This document shows, in pieces, positions 31,790-42,458 of a DNA stretch of 64,000 nucleotides. Within the stretch, counting starts at the first letter, position 1. Each line of letters opens with the position of its first letter. The translations under genes and the position numbers were made by a program. Under the pieces are notes generated by a model. It saw only the letters and a list, made by a program, of their open reading frames with translations, had not been told where the DNA came from and ran no database searches. Source of the DNA: CADEEV01 sp964442185 (GTDB lineage: Bacteria; Acidobacteriota; Vicinamibacteria; Fen-336); assembly GCA_964442185.1 (NCBI GenBank), contig CAYTWT010000149.1, positions 1 through 64,000 of the forward strand, in the 5' to 3' direction.

Positions 31790-31805
31790 CCACGCGCGCT
31801 ATCAA
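31777..31805 (-). promoter_or_regulatory. Promoter of the ECF sigma operon
   Basis: On the minus strand TTGATA (31800-31805), 17 nt, then TACAAT (31777-31782). This is a good housekeeping-sigma promoter. No ECF-style GGAAC box is visible, so autoregulation is not evident from this sequence. Confidence 0.6.
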
Positions 31806-31847
31806 GTATATGATGAGAAAGACTTTGCACGGAGTCGAGAGCTCTGG

Positions 31848-32975
31848 ATGAGAAGCTCTCGGGGTGGGCGAGTGGTGCTCGGCGGCCTGCTCGCGGTCGT
31901 CCTCCTGGCCCTGTTCTTTCGCGGCGTCGAATGGCATTCGCTTGGCGCCGCTCTGGGTTCGGCCCGCCCCGGGTATCTGGCCGGCGTGCTCGTCAGCACG
32001 CTCGTCACCTACGCCGCGCGTAGCTGGCGTTGGGGCGACCTGCTGGCGCCTCTCGTCAAGGTCCGCTTTGGCCAGCTGTTCTCGGCCACGATGGTGGGCT
32101 TCATGACCGGCCTGTTCATACCCCGCGCGGGCGAGGTCGTCAGGCCCTACTTGATCGCTCGGCGCCACGGCATCCGTACCTCGGCCGCCTTCGCGTCGAT
32201 CATCCTCGAACGGCTCCTCGACCTGATCACGGTCCTGAGCCTGTTCGGCCTCTACCTCTATGCGCTGCCACTGCCCGAAGCCCAGACGCGCGGCACGCTG
32301 CTCGGCGTGCTGAAAGCGGCCGGCGCCTTCGCCGGCCTCGCTGCGCTTGGCGTGCTCGCGCTGCTCGTCGCGTTTCACCTCAGGGCGGAGCGGGCCATGG
32401 GCATCATCGACCGCGCCCTCGCCTGGCTTCCCGGCCGGTTTGCCCGGCCGCTCTCCCAGGGGCTGCGCTCCTTCGGCGCGGGCCTGGTGGTGCTGCAAGC
32501 ACCGCCCGCCCACCTGCTCAGGATCTTCGGCCAATCGTTCGTGGTGTGGTTCTCGATCGCGCTGGGCATCTGGTTCAACAACCGGGCCTTCGGCATCGAG
32601 CTGCCTTTCCACAGCGCGTTCCTGATCATCGGCTTCCTCACGGTGGGCGTCGCCGTGCCGACACCAGGCATGGTCGGTGGTTTTCACGAGTCGTACCTGC
32701 TGGCGCTCACGCAGTCCTACGCCGTCGACAAGCACACGGCTGCCGCCGCGGGCATCGCGCTGCACGCCCTGAGCAACCTGCCCGTGCTGGTGCTGGGGTT
32801 GCTCTGGCTGGGCAGCGAGGGGCTCACGCTGGGCAAGGTGTCTGAGATGACAGCCGACGAGCCAGGCAGCGCCCGAAGCGGAAGCGACGCTGTCGCCGTG
32901 CCAGGACTTGCTCCCGGCGAGGTGGAGGTCGATGACGGCAAAGGAGGTCGCGGGATGCCGCGGTTCGATCGATGA
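31848..32975 (+). CDS. Flippase-like membrane protein (UPF0104/LPG synthase TM)
   Basis: The 375-residue protein has seven or eight membrane helices and family motifs such as GFMTGLFIPRAGEVVRPYLI, RRHGI and SIILERLLDLITVL, and PTPGMVGGFHESY. This domain is found in lysylphosphatidylglycerol synthases and glycolipid flippase-like proteins. The catalytic synthase domain is absent, so lipid or polyprenol transport is the likely role. A basic C-terminal tail follows. It overlaps nrdR by 4 nt (ATGA). Confidence 0.85.
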   Translation: MRSSRGGRVVLGGLLAVVLLALFFRGVEWHSLGAALGSARPGYLAGVLVSTLVTYAARSWRWGDLLAPLVKVRFGQLFSATMVGFMTGLFIPRAGEVVRPYLIARRHGIRTSAAFASIILERLLDLITVLSLFGLYLYALPLPEAQTRGTLLGVLKAAGAFAGLAALGVLALLVAFHLRAERAMGIIDRALAWLPGRFARPLSQGLRSFGAGLVVLQAPPAHLLRIFGQSFVVWFSIALGIWFNNRAFGIELPFHSAFLIIGFLTVGVAVPTPGMVGGFHESYLLALTQSYAVDKHTAAAAGIALHALSNLPVLVLGLLWLGSEGLTLGKVSEMTADEPGSARSGSDAVAVPGLAPGEVEVDDGKGGRGMPRFDR

Positions 32976-33424
32976 AGTGTCCCTTCTGCCAGCACCTCGA
33001 GGACAAGGTCGTCGACTCGCGCGAGAGCAAGGAAGGCGACGTGATCCGGCGCCGGCGCGAGTGCCTCTCGTGCAGCAAGCGCTTCACGTCCTACGAGCGC
33101 ATCGACCAGATCCCTCACCTGGTGGTGAAGAAGGACGGGCGCCGTGAGCGCTTCGACCGCGAGAAAGTGATGGCGGGCTTGCTGCGAGCCTGTGAGAAGC
33201 GGCCGGTGCCCGTGAAGAGCCTCGAGATGATCACCGACCGTGTCGAGGCCATGGTACAGGAGACGCCGGACCACGAGGTGCCGAGCCAGCAGATCGGCGA
33301 GTATCTGATGGAGCGTCTGCGGGAACTGGACAAAGTGGCCTTCGTCCGCTTCGCCTCGGTCTATCGCGAGTTCAAGGATGTCGATCAGTTCATGGCGACA
33401 CTCAAGGGGTTGCTGGGGAGCTAG
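32972..33424 (+). CDS. nrdR: Transcriptional repressor NrdR
   Basis: NrdR represses ribonucleotide reductase genes. The zinc ribbon (C3, C6, C31, C34) and SRESKEGDVIRRRRECLSC are followed by the ATP-cone (LVVKKDGRRERFDREKVMAGLLRAC). It has 150 residues. It is the second gene after the flippase-like gene, with converging neighbour 4 nt away. Confidence 0.96.
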   Translation: MKCPFCQHLEDKVVDSRESKEGDVIRRRRECLSCSKRFTSYERIDQIPHLVVKKDGRRERFDREKVMAGLLRACEKRPVPVKSLEMITDRVEAMVQETPDHEVPSQQIGEYLMERLRELDKVAFVRFASVYREFKDVDQFMATLKGLLGS

Positions 33425-33428
33425 CGCC

Positions 33429-34658
33429 CTATGGCTTCTTCTGCTCGAGCCTGAAGAGCAGCCCGGTCTCGCCCAGCCGGATGATGTCGCCGGTCTTCAG
33501 GACGTGGCGCGAGATCTTCTGCTCGTTGACGAACGTGCCGTTCGTGCTCTTGAGGTCGTGCAGGACGAAGTGGCCGTCTTCGAGGCGCAGGCGCGAGTGC
33601 TGGCTCGAGACCGACACGTCGTCGAGCACGATGTCGTTGGTGTGCGCGCGGCCCAGTGTCGTGGTCGTCTGACGATTCAGCACGTACAACTGACCAGAGC
33701 CGGGCCCGCCCTGGACAACGAGCACCGGTCGTTCCGTGAGCATGATCGTTCTCCCGAGATACTCCTGGCTCGCGTCGGGCCTCGCCATCAGCGTCGGCGA
33801 ACAGCCCTCGTCCTCGGGTGCAGGCGCCTCGCTCGCCGTGTTCGCGGGAGTGTCGCGGGCCTCGCGCGACGGCCTCGCCGTGGCCAAAGACCGCGCCGGC
33901 TGCGGCCGGCGCGAGGCGAAGGCGATCAACCCCAGGATCGCCGCCAGCGTCACGCCGCCGACGAGCGCCAGGCCCAGCGCGGTCCGGCCTCGGGCCGCGG
34001 CCGGCGCCGGAGTGGCGAGCGGCGCGGGCTTCGAGGCCAGCGTGCTTGGTGCGGCGATCGGCTTGGGCGCCGGGAGCGCCGCGACACGCGTCGCCAGGTC
34101 CTTCGCATCCGCCGAGCCGATCGGCGCGTATTCGCCCGACGTCAGCTTCGCGATGCGCCGTAGCACGCGCTCCTCGACCTTGCCGATGCCGACCGTGAAG
34201 ATCGGGATGTCGCCGTCGCGTGCATCGCCGAGGCCATCGTCGAGGTTGAGCGCGCTGTTCTCGTCGCGGCCGTCGGTGACCAGCACAACTGCCTTCCGCG
34301 TCGGGGGAGCGTTGCGCAGGTAGCGGCTCGACTCATAGAGCGCATCGTAGAGCGCCGTGTAGCGGCCCGAAGCCCGCACCTGGGCGAGCGCCGCCCGCAG
34401 CTTCTCGGCCCGCGCTGTTCTTTCCACCACGATCCGCGACTGGTCGTCGAAAGTGAGCAGGGCGACCTCGCTGCCCGCTGGGAGTGAGGCGAGGAACAGC
34501 TGCGCCAGATCACGCGTGCGCAGGAGGTCAGCGGCGGCGATGCTCCCGGAGGTGTCGAGCGCCAAGACGACGATCGCAGGCGGCGGAACTTGGGCCGCGA
34601 CCGGGACACTTGGAATCCCGAAGATCAGTGCTCGTGTGAGCCACACCGCTCGCCGCAT
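33429..34658 (-). CDS. VWA-FHA membrane protein
   Basis: After a signal peptide (about 1-22) a von Willebrand A domain has a complete MIDAS start (LALDTSGS) and the VLVTDGRDE motif. A Pro/Ala linker, one membrane helix (about 222-245, TALGLALVGGVTLAAILGLIA), and a C-terminal FHA domain (TLGRAHTNDIVLDDVSVSSQHSRL, LKSTNGTFVNEQ) follow. The VWA part should be outside and the FHA part inside, where it could bind a phosphothreonine. No active Ser/Thr kinase lies in the window. Confidence 0.88.
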   Translation of the reverse strand: MRRAVWLTRALIFGIPSVPVAAQVPPPAIVVLALDTSGSIAAADLLRTRDLAQLFLASLPAGSEVALLTFDDQSRIVVERTARAEKLRAALAQVRASGRYTALYDALYESSRYLRNAPPTRKAVVLVTDGRDENSALNLDDGLGDARDGDIPIFTVGIGKVEERVLRRIAKLTSGEYAPIGSADAKDLATRVAALPAPKPIAAPSTLASKPAPLATPAPAAARGRTALGLALVGGVTLAAILGLIAFASRRPQPARSLATARPSREARDTPANTASEAPAPEDEGCSPTLMARPDASQEYLGRTIMLTERPVLVVQGGPGSGQLYVLNRQTTTTLGRAHTNDIVLDDVSVSSQHSRLRLEDGHFVLHDLKSTNGTFVNEQKISRHVLKTGDIIRLGETGLLFRLEQKKP

Positions 34659-34742
34659 CTTGTTGCAATCTAACGACGTACTGTCTCACGCCCGGCGGGC
34701 CTGGGTCAACCGGCCTTCTTGGAGTGTGGCTGCCAAGCTACA

Positions 34743-36956
34743 ATGGCTCGGTCGCCCAAAATGCCCTCCCGCACCCCGTTTCGCAACAATGCGCGGCTTG
34801 TCCTGGCCTCCACGGCTGGCGTTCTTGGGACGCTCGTGCTCGTCGAGGTGCTGCTGCGCAAGAGCCGCGACTTCTCGCCCGACTTTCTCGCTTCGGTCCT
34901 CCTCTACGGGCTGACCGTGCTCAACCTGACGCTCCTGCTCGTGCTTCTGTTCGTCCTCGGGCGGAACCTGGTGCGGGTGCTGCTCGAGCAGCGGCGCGGC
35001 GTACTGGGCGCGCGCTTCCGGTTGCGCCTCGTGCTCGTGTTTCTGCTCATGGCGATTGCCCCGTCGCTGCTGCTGATCGTCGTGGGCACCGACCTCATCC
35101 AGCAGACAGTGGACCGCTGGTTCAGCGTCGATGCAGAGCGCATCCTGTCCTCCTCGCAGGCGCTCGGCACCGCGCTGCGCGAGACCGTCAAGGACGGCGC
35201 TCGCGTGCATGCGAGAGTCCTGGCTCGCGAGCTCGAAACGCGGAGGCTGCTGGAGCCCGCGGGCCAGCTGGGCCTGCGCCGCACAGTCGAGGTGCGAGCC
35301 CGCGAACTGCACATGGACATGGTGAGCGTCTTCTCGCGCGGGGGCGAACTCCTGACGGTCGCCGATCCGCGCCTGCCGGCGGCGCCCTATGACAGCGTCT
35401 CCAGCGAAGCGCTGGCGGAGGCCGCGCGCGGGGGTCGCGAGGCGGAAGCCGAAGTACCGTACGGTTCGGGGGAGTTGCTCAGGGTCGCGGTGCCGGTCAA
35501 AGGCGCCGCGGCGAGCGTCGCCGGGGTCGTCGTCGTGTCGAGCGTCCTGCCTGGAGAAGTGGCAGCGGAGGCGCGTGAGGTCCAGGATCGCTATCTAAAG
35601 TTCCGGAAGACCCAGACCTTCCGCGACCCCATCATCGCGTTCTACTTGTCGCTCTACCTCTTCCCGGCGCTGCTCATCCTGTTCGGCGCCGTCTGGCTTT
35701 CGCTCTATCTCGCGCGTCGCATCACGGCTCCCCTTCGGCTCGTGGCGGAAGGCGCCGAGCGCATCGCGGCGGGCGAGCGCGGCGTGCGCGTGGATTTTCC
35801 GACAGGCAACGACGAGTTCACCGCACTGATCGCGTCCTTCAATCGCATGTCGGAACGCGTGGCGCGCAGCGAAGAGGAGGTAGAGCTGTCGCGCTCGGGC
35901 CTCACACGCAAGAACCAGGAGCTCGAGGAACGCCGTCGGCTGATGGAGACGGTGCTCGAGACGGTCGGGACGGGCATCGTCGTCGTGGATGCCGAAGGCA
36001 CGCTCACGGCGCAGAACGCGGCCGCCTGCCGCCTGCTCGACCTGGAGGCCTCGGTCGTGGGTCGGCGCGTAGACGAGGTGCTGACCGGGTCTGGCCGCGA
36101 GGAGATCCTGTCGCTCGTCCAGAGGCTGCTATCGGGCCGCGTGGGACGCCAGGAGCGCGAGGTGCAGGTCCCGGCCACCGGACGGGATCGCAATCTCGCC
36201 GTCACCGTGGTCCCGCTTCCCGGCCCCGCCGGCGCTCCGCCGGGTGTGGTGCTGGTTCTCGACGACCTGACGCCGCTGATGCGTGCGCAGAAGGTCGCCG
36301 CCTGGGGCGAGGTGGCGCGCAAGCTCGCGCACGAAATCAAGAACCCGCTGACGCCGATTCAGCTCTCGGCCCAGCGCATTCGCAAGGCGCATCTCAAGGC
36401 GGCGCCGGATTTCGAGAAGGTGCTGCTCGAGTGCACCGGCGCGATCGTGCAGGAGGTCGACGCCCTCAAGAACCTGGTAGACGAGTTCGCGCAGTTCGCG
36501 CGGCTGCCCGCAGTGAACCTGAAGCCGACCTCGCTCGGCCAAGTGGTTGACCAGGCGTTGTCGCTCTACGATGGGCTGTTCGGCGCGGTCAGCATCGAGA
36601 GACGACTAGCCCCGGACCTGCCGCCTGTGCGCCTCGACACCGACCAAATGAAGCGGGTGCTGATCAACCTCGTCGACAACGCCATCGAGGCCACGGGCAG
36701 GAGGGGCGTCGTGATCGTCTCGGCCGAATACGACCGCGGCCAGGGGCGCGTGCGGCTCATAGTGGCCGACGACGGCCCAGGAATCCCGCCCGAGGACAAG
36801 GACAAACTGTTCGTGCCGCACTTCTCGACCAAGAAGCGGGGCAGCGGCCTCGGCCTCGCGATCGTGAGCCGCATCGTGCAAGAGCATCAAGGCGCGATCC
36901 GCGTCGAGGACCGGGAGCCGCGGGGGACTCGGTTCGTGGTGGAGCTGCCGGCGTGA
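34743..36956 (+). CDS. NtrY-like sensor histidine kinase
   Basis: The protein has two or three N-terminal membrane helices, a periplasmic region, a further helix near residue 300, HAMP, a PAS-like region (METVLETVGTGIVVVDAEGTL) and HisKA/HATPase domains (ARKLAHEIKNPLTPIQLSAQ, phospho-His in AHEIKNP; NLVDNAIEATG; DDGPGIPPED). This matches the NtrY family of nitrogen/redox-type sensors. The start is the ATG at 34743 or 34761; no clear ribosome site is seen. The partner regulator gene follows. Confidence 0.85.
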   Translation: MARSPKMPSRTPFRNNARLVLASTAGVLGTLVLVEVLLRKSRDFSPDFLASVLLYGLTVLNLTLLLVLLFVLGRNLVRVLLEQRRGVLGARFRLRLVLVFLLMAIAPSLLLIVVGTDLIQQTVDRWFSVDAERILSSSQALGTALRETVKDGARVHARVLARELETRRLLEPAGQLGLRRTVEVRARELHMDMVSVFSRGGELLTVADPRLPAAPYDSVSSEALAEAARGGREAEAEVPYGSGELLRVAVPVKGAAASVAGVVVVSSVLPGEVAAEAREVQDRYLKFRKTQTFRDPIIAFYLSLYLFPALLILFGAVWLSLYLARRITAPLRLVAEGAERIAAGERGVRVDFPTGNDEFTALIASFNRMSERVARSEEEVELSRSGLTRKNQELEERRRLMETVLETVGTGIVVVDAEGTLTAQNAAACRLLDLEASVVGRRVDEVLTGSGREEILSLVQRLLSGRVGRQEREVQVPATGRDRNLAVTVVPLPGPAGAPPGVVLVLDDLTPLMRAQKVAAWGEVARKLAHEIKNPLTPIQLSAQRIRKAHLKAAPDFEKVLLECTGAIVQEVDALKNLVDEFAQFARLPAVNLKPTSLGQVVDQALSLYDGLFGAVSIERRLAPDLPPVRLDTDQMKRVLINLVDNAIEATGRRGVVIVSAEYDRGQGRVRLIVADDGPGIPPEDKDKLFVPHFSTKKRGSGLGLAIVSRIVQEHQGAIRVEDREPRGTRFVVELPA

Positions 36957-36977
36957 AGATCAGGAGAGCGTCAAGCG

Positions 36978-38368
<1,391 letters not shown>

Positions 38369-38372
<4 letters not shown>

Positions 38373-39121
38373 GCGCCGATCCGCGCCAGCGCTTCACCGA
38401 GGCCGCGGACCTGTACCACAAGTACCGGCCCTCGTATCCGGCGCCACTCGTGGGTTGGATCCTGGCGCAGGCGGAACTCGGGCGCGCGGCTTGCGTCGCC
38501 GACGTCGGCTGTGGCACCGGCATCTCGACGCGGCTGTTCGCGGAGCTTGGGCTCGATGTCATCGGCGTGGATCCCAACGAGGCCATGCTCGAGCGCGCCC
38601 GCGCCGCCGGCGGCTCGGCCCGCTATCTCCGCGGCGAGGCGGCGGCTACCGGTCTTCCCGGCGCGAGCGTCGATCTCGTGATCGTGGCCCAGGCCTTTCA
38701 TTGGTTCGGCATAGCTGCGGCGCTCCACGAGTTCCGTCGGATCCTGCGGCCCGGGGGATGCTGCGCGGCGTTCTGGAACATCCGTCAGCTGGCCGAAGGC
38801 TTCATGGCCGAGTATGACCGTGTCTTGCTGGATTTCAGCCGCGAGTACCAGGTTCTTGGCCAGCACGAGGAGACACTGGAGCGGCTCAAGCGGATGCCCG
38901 GCCTCGAAGCGCTGGGCGAAACCAGCTTCGACTCCGAGCAGGTCCTGGACCTTCCGGGCTTTCTCGGCCGCGTCCATTCGAGCTCGTACGTGATCCACGG
39001 TGTCGAGGACCGCGTCGGCTTCGAACGTGCCTTGAGCGACGTCTTCGAGCGCCACGCCAAGCAGGGCCGTGTCTCTTTCCTGTACCGGACCATTGCCTTG
39101 TGCTTCCGCATGGCGCGATAA
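38369..39121 (+). CDS. Class I SAM-dependent methyltransferase
   Basis: Motif I VADVGCGTGISTRLFAELG and the acidic VIGVDPNEAMLERAR mark a Rossmann methyltransferase of the Methyltransf_11 group; later QAFHWFG and FRRILRPGG are seen. It has 250 residues. The GTG start overlaps the ntrX stop (GTGA). The substrate cannot be told from sequence. Confidence 0.88.
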
Positions 39122-39155
39122 TGGCCGCGTCATCCGGAGGCGATTGGAGAGCACA

Positions 39156-39899
39156 TTGACGGCCCCCGAGCGAGACCGGATCCGCGCCCTCGTCGATCAG
39201 GCGGGCGCCCTTCTCCGGAGCGGGCGGAGCAAGGAGGCCTCTTTGGTCTTCGGCCGCGTTCTCGCCCACGATCCGAGCCACACCGAAGCCCGCGCTGGCA
39301 TCGAGCGATCCCGCATCGCCATCTCTGAAGCAGAACGCCGCGCTGAGGCCCAGTTTGAGGAGGCCCGCACCGCCCTGGCGCAGGGCGATCGGGCCACGGC
39401 TCGGCGCCTGACCCTAGACCTGCTCGAGTCCGTCGGCCACCACGAGCAGGCCGCCTTGCTCCTCGACCGGCTCGACGAGCGCCGAGGCGTGCTCCTGACG
39501 CCCCACAGCGCCGGCGCGCGTGCGGCCACGGTCAGTGCGCCCGTGGCGGAGGCTCGCCGCAGCTTCACGCGCCGCGCGTTCGTTTCCGCCTGGACGCTGG
39601 CGGTGTTCTTCCTTGCGGGCGGCCTGGCCTTCAGCTGGGAGCGGCTCATCGATCGGCTCGTCGAGCCGCCGTCGCCCGCGGCACGGGGCATCGCACCGAC
39701 GGCACGGCTGCCACAGCCCACCACCGCCGACGTGTCGCTCGCCGAGGCGCGTCGCTTCATCGAGACCGGCGACTGCGTCGCCGCGATCAAGGCCCTCGAC
39801 CGGATTACGCCTGCCGACGCGGCCTGGCCCTTCGCGCGGCAGCTCCGCACCCAGGCCGGGAGGAATCTCACGCCGTGCATCGGAGGGAACAGCCGTTGA
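39156..39899 (+). CDS. TPR-like membrane protein
   Basis: The 247 residues have TPR-like helices (ALVDQAGALLRSGRSKEASLVFGRVLAHDPSHTEA is read in parts), one membrane helix (about 147-164, FVSAWTLAVFFLAGGLAFSW) and a C-terminal TPR-like part (EARRFIETGDCVAAIKAL). I chose the TTG at 39156 with GGAG 6 nt upstream. The role is unknown. Confidence 0.6.
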   Translation: MTAPERDRIRALVDQAGALLRSGRSKEASLVFGRVLAHDPSHTEARAGIERSRIAISEAERRAEAQFEEARTALAQGDRATARRLTLDLLESVGHHEQAALLLDRLDERRGVLLTPHSAGARAATVSAPVAEARRSFTRRAFVSAWTLAVFFLAGGLAFSWERLIDRLVEPPSPAARGIAPTARLPQPTTADVSLAEARRFIETGDCVAAIKALDRITPADAAWPFARQLRTQAGRNLTPCIGGNSR

Positions 39900-40966
39900 A
39901 CTGCCCGGGCTGCCAGGCCGCTCTGCCCCAGGGCGGCGATCGCTGCCCCGCCTGTGGCACGACACTCACACCGGTGGTCCTCGGCGCGCTCGCGGCCGAT
40001 CCCGGTCGCGCCACGCCGCCGGCGCGCGGCAAGGGGCCGGCCCCGATCCGTGACGTTCCGGCGTTGCGCAAGCGCGACAAGCCGCAGCCCGCCTGGAAGG
40101 ACGAGGTTCGCGAGCGAATGCGCCAGCGCAAACTCAAGGGCAAGCCCGAGGCCGATCTCCCGCTGTTCCGCGACGCCGCGCCGGAGGCCGACGCAGCCAG
40201 CCCAGAGGCGGCCCTGTCCGCCCCCGCGGGCCCACAGCCAGAGCTGCTGGCCCTCGCGCCGGAGCAGCAGGAGACGCCGCTCGCCGATGCCGCCTCCGAG
40301 TTCCTTCCGCGGGAGTCGCCTGTGCTCGTGTCGGAAGCCGTGGCCGAAGCGGAGCCGGCGCGGGAAGTCCGAATCGACCTGGCGCCCGCACCGACGCCGG
40401 CCCTGCGGCTCCGGCGTTTCGATGCTCCGCCTCCGAACCAACCCGCGCCCGTCACTTCGGTCGTGTGGCACGAAACGGCGGAGCCGCGCGGGGAGGAACC
40501 GGCCGACGAGTGGCAGGCGGGCGACGACGCACCGCTCGAGGCCCTGCCGCCGGTCGAACGCCCGGCGCAGTTCGGCGAGAGGCTGCAGGCTGGCGGGATC
40601 GACGCGGCGATCCTTGGGGGCCTTTACGCCGTGGTCGTGTACTTCGCGAGTCGGGCGGCCCACACGAGTGTCGAGGCTCTCGTGCCGGCGTGGCCCTGGC
40701 TCGCCGGGTACCTGGCGTTCCTGGGCCTCGCATACGCGGCGTGGTTCACGGGTATGCATGGCCAGACGCCGGGCAAGATGCTGCTTGGGCTCCACGTCAA
40801 GACTCACGCCGGCGCGTGTCCGAACTGGGGGGCCGCAGCCCTGCGCGCGGCGGCCGGCGCCTTGGGGATCGCCCTCGTGGGCCTCGGCATGCTGCCGCTG
40901 TTCTTCGACCCCGCGCGCCGCGCGCTCCACGATCGCCTGCTGCGCACGCGCGTCGTAAGGGTCTAA
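39896..40966 (+). CDS. Zinc-ribbon RDD-family membrane protein
   Basis: A zinc ribbon at the N-terminus (CPGCQAALPQGGDRCPACG) is followed by a Pro/Ala/Glu-rich linker of about 190 residues and an RDD domain with three membrane helices (RLQAGGIDAAILGGLYAVVV, YLAFLGLAYAAWFTG, and ALGIALVGLGMLPLFFDPARRALHD). RDD proteins often act as transporters or membrane adaptors. The TTG start overlaps the previous stop (TTGA) with GGAGGG 8 nt upstream. Confidence 0.72.
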   Translation: MNCPGCQAALPQGGDRCPACGTTLTPVVLGALAADPGRATPPARGKGPAPIRDVPALRKRDKPQPAWKDEVRERMRQRKLKGKPEADLPLFRDAAPEADAASPEAALSAPAGPQPELLALAPEQQETPLADAASEFLPRESPVLVSEAVAEAEPAREVRIDLAPAPTPALRLRRFDAPPPNQPAPVTSVVWHETAEPRGEEPADEWQAGDDAPLEALPPVERPAQFGERLQAGGIDAAILGGLYAVVVYFASRAAHTSVEALVPAWPWLAGYLAFLGLAYAAWFTGMHGQTPGKMLLGLHVKTHAGACPNWGAAALRAAAGALGIALVGLGMLPLFFDPARRALHDRLLRTRVVRV

Positions 40967-40994
40967 CGCTTCCTTCTCGGAGCAGCCGCGAAGC

Positions 40995-42452
40995 GTGGAC
41001 GCCGCGATCCTCGACCTGCTGATTGCCGAGATCGCCCCGCTGCTCGTCGGCCGGGCGCTTGGTAAAGCGCGCTCCGTCGCGGCCCATGCCGTTGCCTTCG
41101 AGATCGCCGGTGACCGCACCTGCCGGCTCTGGCTCGACGCTTCGCGCCGGGCGGCGGGCGTCTTCCTCGTGAACTCCCGCGAGAGCGCCGCGATCGAAGA
41201 GCGCGGTGAGTTGCCGGGCCGCGACCGCCACGCGCTGCTGCTGTTGCGCAAGCACGCCGAGGGCCGCCGCATCGTGGCGCTGGCGCGCGTCGCCGGTAGC
41301 CGGACGCTGGTCGTGGATGCCGGCCGCGTCGTTCTCGCACTCCGACTCTCGGGAACGCCGGCTCTGACGCTTGCGCTCGATGGCGAAGCGGCGGCGACCC
41401 TGGGTGAAGGTGCTCCGGCCTGGCCGCTGCCCGTGGAGCGCCTCGAGGCCGAGCAGCGCCCGCCTGCGCCCGTGTCACCGATGCTGCGGCTGCCGGGCCT
41501 CTGGCCGCTGTGTCGCGATCGGGACCTCGCTCCCGCCTCCGCCGTGAGCTTCGGTGGCGACGACAGCGCCGACGCGCACAGCACCGGCTCCTGGCGCGAG
41601 GCCGCAGGCACTTATCTCATCGCCCGACGCCGCGGCGCCCGCTTCGACGCGCTACAACAGGCGGCCCTCAAGGAGGCACGCCGGGAGATCCGCCGACTCA
41701 CGCGGCTCGAAGCCAACCTCGCGGAGGACGCCGCGGAGCTTCCCGAGGCCGACGCTTTGCGACGCCAGGCCGAGGCGCTCCTCGCGTCGCCCCAAGCGGT
41801 GCCCTCTGGCGTTTCAGAGGCGATGGTACCGGATCCCTACGACGCAACGCGCTTTCTCACGATCGCGCTCGACCCCCGGCTTTCGGCCACGGCGAACGCG
41901 GATCGCGTGTTCGGCAAGGCGCGCCGGATCGACCGCGCCCGGGCACAGCTGGCGGCGCGACTCAGCGAGACGCGCCAGGTGCTCGCGGCAGCCCGTGGCG
42001 TCTCAGCTCGGGCCGAGGCTGCCGAGATGCTCGCGGACCTGGCAGCGCCCCTGGTAGCGCGGACCGGGGAGCGTGGCGCCTCCGAGACGCGTCACTACCT
42101 GACCACTCGCGGGCTCTCGATCCTGGTCGGGCGTGGCGCACGGGAGAATCATCACCTCACGTTCTCGGTCGCCCGATCCGAGGACCTGTGGCTGCACGCG
42201 CGCGACGTTCCCGGGTCTCACGTGATCGTGCGTGACAACGAGGGGCGGGCGGCGGCCGAGGACATGCGTGAGGCGGCGGAACTGGCCGCTTTCTTCAGCG
42301 ACGCGCGCCAGGAGGGGCGCGTCGATGTTCACGTCACGCGCCGCAAGCACGTCCGGCCGGCCAAGGGCGGGCCAGGCCGCGTCCACGTGTTCCACTCCGA
42401 TACGATCCGCGTCACGCCTCGCGACCCCGAAGGCCGGCTGCGGCGCCGCTAG
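40995..42452 (+). CDS. NFACT/RqcH-like ribosome-associated protein
   Basis: RqcH recruits tRNA-Ala and tails stalled nascent chains. The C-terminal NFACT-R domain is clear (RHYLTTRGLSILVGRGARENHHLTF, LWLHARDVPGSHVIVRD, HVTRRKHVRPAKGGPGRV) and the N-domain is recognisable. It is shorter than usual (485 against about 550-590). The position of the functional Asp-Arg pair in NFACT-N seems to read Ser-Arg (S102-R103). It may be a divergent or partly inactive member. Confidence 0.78.
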   Translation: MDAAILDLLIAEIAPLLVGRALGKARSVAAHAVAFEIAGDRTCRLWLDASRRAAGVFLVNSRESAAIEERGELPGRDRHALLLLRKHAEGRRIVALARVAGSRTLVVDAGRVVLALRLSGTPALTLALDGEAAATLGEGAPAWPLPVERLEAEQRPPAPVSPMLRLPGLWPLCRDRDLAPASAVSFGGDDSADAHSTGSWREAAGTYLIARRRGARFDALQQAALKEARREIRRLTRLEANLAEDAAELPEADALRRQAEALLASPQAVPSGVSEAMVPDPYDATRFLTIALDPRLSATANADRVFGKARRIDRARAQLAARLSETRQVLAAARGVSARAEAAEMLADLAAPLVARTGERGASETRHYLTTRGLSILVGRGARENHHLTFSVARSEDLWLHARDVPGSHVIVRDNEGRAAAEDMREAAELAAFFSDARQEGRVDVHVTRRKHVRPAKGGPGRVHVFHSDTIRVTPRDPEGRLRRR

Positions 42453-42458
42453 TCGGCT

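Noticed and set aside
39197..41611. Long minus-strand open frame (about 800 codons) across 39.2-41.6 kb
   Set aside because: It lies antisense to three well-supported plus-strand genes, is Arg/Ser/Ala-rich and shows no domain. High GC makes long empty frames common.
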